64,000 nt of DNA from Bos javanicus (taxonomy: Eukaryota; Chordata; Mammalia; Artiodactyla; Bovidae): positions 1 to 64,000 of the forward strand of contig NW_026893842.1 of assembly GCF_032452875.1 (NCBI RefSeq), given 5' to 3'. Of this stretch, positions 59,865 to 64,000 are shown in pieces (position 1 is the first letter of the stretch; each line of letters opens with the position of its first letter). The notes under the pieces were generated by a model. The model did no database searches. It was not told the DNA's origin and saw only the letters and a list, made by a program, of their open reading frames with translations. A program made the translations under genes and the position numbers.

Positions 59865-61535
59865 GCTAATCCCTTGATTCAGCAGACCCTGATCACGTGA
59901 CTGAGCAGGCCCTGATCACGTGGCTGAGCATGCACTGATCACGTGACTGAGCATGCACTGATCACGTGACTGAGAGGCACTGATCACGTGACTGAGAGGC
60001 ACTGATCACGTGACTGAGCATGCACTGATCACGTGACTGAGAGGAACTGATCACGTGACTGAGGGGCGCTGATCACGTGACTGAGAGGCGCTGATCACGT
60101 GGCTATCATGAACTGATCACGTGCTTCAGGAGGCAATAATCAAAGAGCTGAGCAGGCACTAATCACTTGGCTAAGAGGGCACTAATCACGGAGAGGAGCA
60201 GGAAATCGTCAAGGAGCTGAGCAAACTGTAATGAAGTGGTTAAGCAGACTCTAAACACGTGACGCAGCAGGCTCTACACCCGTGACTGAGCAGACACAAT
60301 TTGGGCAGCTCAGCAGACACCAATGGTGCAGCTCAGCAGACACAAATGGTGCAGCTCAGCAGACACCAATCATGCAGCTCAGCAGGCAATACTCATGGAG
60401 CTGAGCAGGCAGGAATCACTCAGCTCAGCAGGCAAAGATCAAGGAGCTGAGCAGGCACGAATCTCGCAGCTCAGCTGGCAAAAATCAAGGAGCTGAGCAG
60501 ACTGCCATTAAGTGGCTAAGCAGACTCTAAACACGTGACTCAGCAGGCTTGACACTCGTGACTGAGCAGACACAAAACTTGCAGCCCAGCAGACAATACT
60601 CCTGGAGCTGAGCAGGCAGGAATCACGCAGCTCTTCAGACAGTAATCAAGGAGCTGAGCAGGCACGAATCACGCAGCTCAGCAGGCAATAATCCTGGAGC
60701 TGAGCAAGCAGGAATCACGCAGCTCAGCAGGCAATAATCAAGAAGCAGAGCAGGCAGGAATCAGGCAGCTCAGCAGCCAATAATCAAGAAGCTAGCAGTC
60801 AGGAATCGCGCAGCTCAGCAGGCAATAATCATGGAGCTGAGCTGGCAGGAATCACGCAACTTAGCAGGCAACAATAATTGGAGCTGAAGGCTGTAATGAA
60901 CTGGATAAGCAGACTCTAATCACGTGATTCAGCCGGCTCCTCTCTGGGGACAGAGCAGGCACTTATTATGCAGCTCAGCAAGCAAAAATCATGGAGCTGA
61001 GCAAGCAGGAATCACGCAGCTCAGCAGGCAATAATCATGGAGCTGAGCAAACAGGAATCACGCAGCTCAGCATGCAATAATCAAGAAGCGGAGCAGGCAG
61101 GAATCACGCAGCTCAGCAGGCAATAAATATGGAGCTGAGCAAGCAGGAATCACGCAGTTCAGCAGGCAATAATCAAGAAGCTGAGCAGGCAGGAATCACG
61201 CAGCTCAGCAGGCAATAAATATGGAGCTGAGCAAGCAGGAATCACGCAGCTCAGCAGGCAATAAATATGGAGCTGAGCAAGCAGGAATCACGCAGCTCAG
61301 CAGGCAATAATCAAGAAGCTGAGCAGGCAGGAATCACGCAGCTTAGCAGGCAATAATCATGGAGCTGAGCAGACTGTAATGAAGTGGCTAAGCAGACTCT
61401 AATCACGTCACTCAGCCCGCTCCTAACTCGGTCTTGAGCAGGCACTAATCACGCAGCTGAGCAGGGACTAATCACACAGCTGATCAGGCACGAGTCACGC
61501 AGCTGAGCAGGGATTAAGCATGCAGCTGAGCAAGC
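59865..61535. repeat. HOR unit 40 (1671 bp, B1)
   Basis: Eleven E-box monomers; P present; tail as in unit 34. Carries ACACAAAACTTGC near 60571 and, unlike unit 34, AATCACTCAGCTC near 60415. Confidence 0.92.
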
Positions 61536-63228
61536 GCTAATCCCTTGATTCAGCAGACCCTGATCACGTGACTGAGCAGGCCCTGATCACGTGGCTGAGC
61601 ATGCACTGATCACGTGACTGAGCATGCACTGATCACGTGACTGAGAGGCACTGATCACGTGACTGAGAGGCACTGATCACGTGACTGAGCATGCACTGAT
61701 CACGTGACTGAGAGGAACTGATCACGTGACTGAGAGGCGTTGATCACGTGACTGAGGGGCGCTGATCACGTGACTGAGAGGCGCTGATCACGTGGCTATC
61801 ATGCACTGATCACGTGCTTCAGGAGGCAATAATCAAAGAGCTGAGCAGGCACTAATCACTTGGCTAAGAGGGCACTAATCACGGAGAGGAGCAGGAAATC
61901 GTCAAGGAGCTGAGCAAACTGTAATGAAGTGGTTAAGCAGACTCTAAACACGTGACGCAGCAGGCTCTACACCCGTGACTGAGCAGACACAATTTGGGCA
62001 GCTCAGCAGACACCAATGGTGCAGCTCAGCAGACACAAATGGTGCAGCTCAGCAGACACCAATCATGCAGCTCAGCAGGCAATACTCATGGAGCTGAGCA
62101 GGCAGGAATCACACAGCTCAGCAGGCAAAGATCAAGGAGCTGAGCAGGCACGAATCTCGCAGCTCAGCTGGCAAAAATCAAGGAGCTGAGCAGACTGCCA
62201 TTAAGTGGCTAAGCAGACTCTAAACACGTGACTCAGCAGGCTTGACACTCGTGACTGAGCAGACACAAAACTTGCAGCCCAGCAGACAATACTCCTGGAG
62301 CTGAGCAGGCAGGAATCACGCAGCTCTTCAGACAGTAATCAAGGAGCTGAGCAGGCACGAATCACGCAGCTCAGCAGGCAATAATCCTGGAGCTGAGCAA
62401 GCAGGAATCACGCAGCTCAGCAGGCAATAATCAAGAAGCAGAGCAGGCAGGAATCAGGCAGCTCAGCAGCCAATAATCAAGAAGCTAGCAGTCAGGAATC
62501 GCGCAGCTCAGCAGGCAATAATCATGGAGCTGAGCTGGCAGGAATCACGCAACTTAGCAGGCAACAATAATTGGAGCTGAAGGCTGTAATGAACTGGATA
62601 AGCAGACTCTAATCACGTGATTCAGCCGGCTCCTCTCTGGGGACAGAGCAGGCACTTATTATGCAGCTCAGCAAGCAAAAATCATGGAGCTGAGCAAGCA
62701 GGAATCACGCAGCTCAGCAGGCAATAATCATGGAGCTGAGCAAACAGGAATCACGCAGCTCAGCATGCAATAATCAAGAAGCGGAGCAGGCAGGAATCAC
62801 GCAGCTCAGCAGGCAATAAATATGGAGCTGAGCAAGCAGGAATCACGCAGTTCAGCAGGCAATAATCAAGAAGCTGAGCAGGCAGGAATCACGCAGCTCA
62901 GCAGGCAATAAATATGGAGCTGAGCAAGCAGGAATCACGCAGCTCAGCAGGCAATAAATATGGAGCTGAGCAAGCAGGAATCACGCAGCTCAGCAGGCAA
63001 TAATCAAGAAGCTGAGCAGGCAGGAATCACGCAGCTTAGCAGGCAATAATCATGGAGCTGAGCAGACTGTAATGAAGTGGCTAAGCAGACTCTAATCACG
63101 TCACTCAGCCCGCTCCTAACTCGGTCTTGAGCAGGCACTAATCACGCAGCTGAGCAGGGACTAATCACACAGCTGATCAGGCACGAGTCACGCAGCTGAG
63201 CAGGGATTAAGCATGCAGCTGAGCAAGC
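61536..63228. repeat. HOR unit 41 (1693 bp, B1)
   Basis: Twelve E-box monomers, one preceded by GGCGTTGATC (near 61737). P present. Tail as in units 34 and 40, with ACACAAAACTTGC near 62267. Last complete unit. Confidence 0.92.
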
Positions 63229-64000
63229 GCTAATCCCTTGATTCAGCAGACCCTGATCACGTGACTGAGCAGGCCCTGATCACGTGGCTGAGCATGCACT
63301 GATCACGTGACTGAGCATGCACTGATCACGTGACTGAGAGGCACTGATCACGTGACTGAGAGGCACTGATCACGTGACTGAGCATGCACTGATCACGTGA
63401 CTGAGAGGAACTGATCACGTGACTGAGAGGCGCTGATCACGTGACTGAGGGGCGCTGATCACGTGACTGAGAGGCGCTGATCACGTGGCTATCATGCACT
63501 GATCACGTGCTTCAGGAGGCAATAATCAAAGAGCTGAGCAGGCACTAATCACTTGGCTAAGAGGGCACTAATCACGGAGAGGAGCAGGAAATCGTCAAGG
63601 ACCTGAGCAAACTGTAATGAAGTGGTTAAGCAGACTCTAAACACGTGACGCAGCAGGCTCTACACCCGTGACTGAGCAGACACAATTTGGGCAGCTCAGC
63701 AGACACCAATGGTGCAGCTCAGCAGACACAAATGGTGCAGCTCAGCAGACACCAATCATGCAGCTCAGCAGGCAATACTCATGGAGCTGAGCAGGCAGGA
63801 ATCACACAGCTCAGCAGGCAAAGATCAAGGAGCTGAGCAGGCACGAATCTCGCAGCTCAGCTGGCAAAAATCAAGGAGCTGAGCAGACTGCAATTAAGTG
63901 GCTAAGCAGACTCTAAACACGTGACTCAGCAGGCTTGACACTCGTGACTGAGCAGACACGAATCTTGCAGCCCAGCAGACAATACTACTGGAGCTGAGCA
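63229..64000. repeat. HOR unit 42 (partial, right edge)
   Basis: The first 772 bp of a unit: 12 E-box monomers, CCAAT pair, P module, anchor 2. It repeats two changes otherwise seen only in unit 38, CTGCAATTAAG (63888) and TACTACTGG (63983), both exactly 6312 bp downstream. Private change: AAGGACCTGAGC near 63598. Confidence 0.9.

Larger units (their letters stand above)
1..64000. repeat. Hierarchical satellite array filling the window
   Basis: Seen: every stretch is built from 22-23 bp monomers with the core AGCTSAGCAGGCA or its E-box derivative TGATCACGTGACTGAG, ordered into repeats of about 1.55 kb, all in one orientation. The landmark GCTAATCC recurs 42 times at 1166-1803 bp intervals, most often 1554-1555. 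No single-copy DNA, long ORF, transposon terminus, poly-A tract or inversion interrupts the array. Estimated GC from typical monomers is about 53%, and the + strand looks purine-rich. Inference: eukaryotic heterochromatic satellite evolving by unequal exchange and conversion. Species and chromosomal location cannot be read from the window. Confidence 0.97.
44051..64000. repeat. Subfamily B mosaic domain of the array
   Basis: Units are more diverged and variable in length (1166-1693 bp). B1 states: CAGCTCTTCAGACAG, ACACTCGTGACTGAGCAGAC, GGGGACAGAGCAGG, GAAGCGGAGCAGG. B2 states: GGCAGGACTCAC, TAAAGGAGCTGAGCAGGCAA, GGAATCCCGCAGC. Both commonly have GAGTCACGCAGC before the landmark, CAGCCCGCTCCTAACTCGG after anchor 4 and GAGAGGAACTG in the E-box block. 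B1 and B2 units are interspersed and assemble into trimeric and tetrameric super-repeats. Confidence 0.75.

Noticed and set aside
1..64000. CRISPR array
   Set aside because: Regular short repeats and spacers could suggest it, but the E-box spacers are themselves copies of one another and there is no unique spacer set, leader or cas gene. This is a tandem satellite.
1..64000. Transposon or insertion-sequence remnants
   Set aside because: No terminal inverted repeats, target duplications, poly-A tails or transposase/reverse transcriptase fragments were seen at unit junctions or inside units.

Overview
The whole 64 kb window is one uninterrupted, head-to-tail satellite DNA array. I found no gene, RNA gene, transposon, CRISPR array or single-copy stretch in it. 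Every part reads as a diverged copy of a 22-23 bp monomer with the core AGCTSAGCAGGCA (S = C or G), in one orientation from end to end. A long multi-level array like this points to eukaryotic heterochromatin (centromeric, pericentromeric, subtelomeric or sex-chromosomal) from a long-read assembly. The sequence alone does not give me the species. A vertebrate or other animal is a guess, not an observation.

The organisation has at least four levels. (1) A 22-23 bp monomer. (2) A 46 bp dimer in which neighbouring monomers differ by a C/G switch (GCTCAGC versus GCTGAGC). (3) A higher-order repeat (HOR) of about 1.55 kb. Each unit has a block of usually 12 TGATCACGTG monomers spaced 22-23 bp apart (CACGTG E-boxes), then four anchor segments sharing AAGCAGACTCTAA, separated by 46 bp dimers. 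I placed unit starts at the landmark GCTAATCC and count 41 complete units plus a partial unit at each edge. (4) Multi-unit periods: alternating unit types of about 3.05 kb at 72-9237, a dimer of about 3109 bp at 24499-32225, a 4391/4390 bp trimer at 48136-56916, and a 6312 bp tetramer from 56917 that restarts at 63229.

Region by region: 1-71 is the end of a unit and unit 1 is slightly diverged. From 72 to about 44.05 kb is a homogeneous subfamily (here A), with lengths clustering at 1462, 1508, 1554 and 1600 bp, that is, steps of 46 bp. Unit 22 (32226-34028) is an expanded 1803 bp outlier. From about 44.05 kb to the end is a more diverged mosaic (subfamilies B1 and B2) with unit lengths of 1166-1693 bp, a recurrent internal deletion of about 345 bp, and an A-like island near 58.0-59.4 kb.

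The most notable property is the density of E-boxes: by hand count about 490 in the 42 blocks and roughly 120 more at the anchors. A CACGTG-TGACTCAGCA composite and paired CCAAT boxes also recur about once per unit. Whether any protein binds these sites cannot be decided from sequence.
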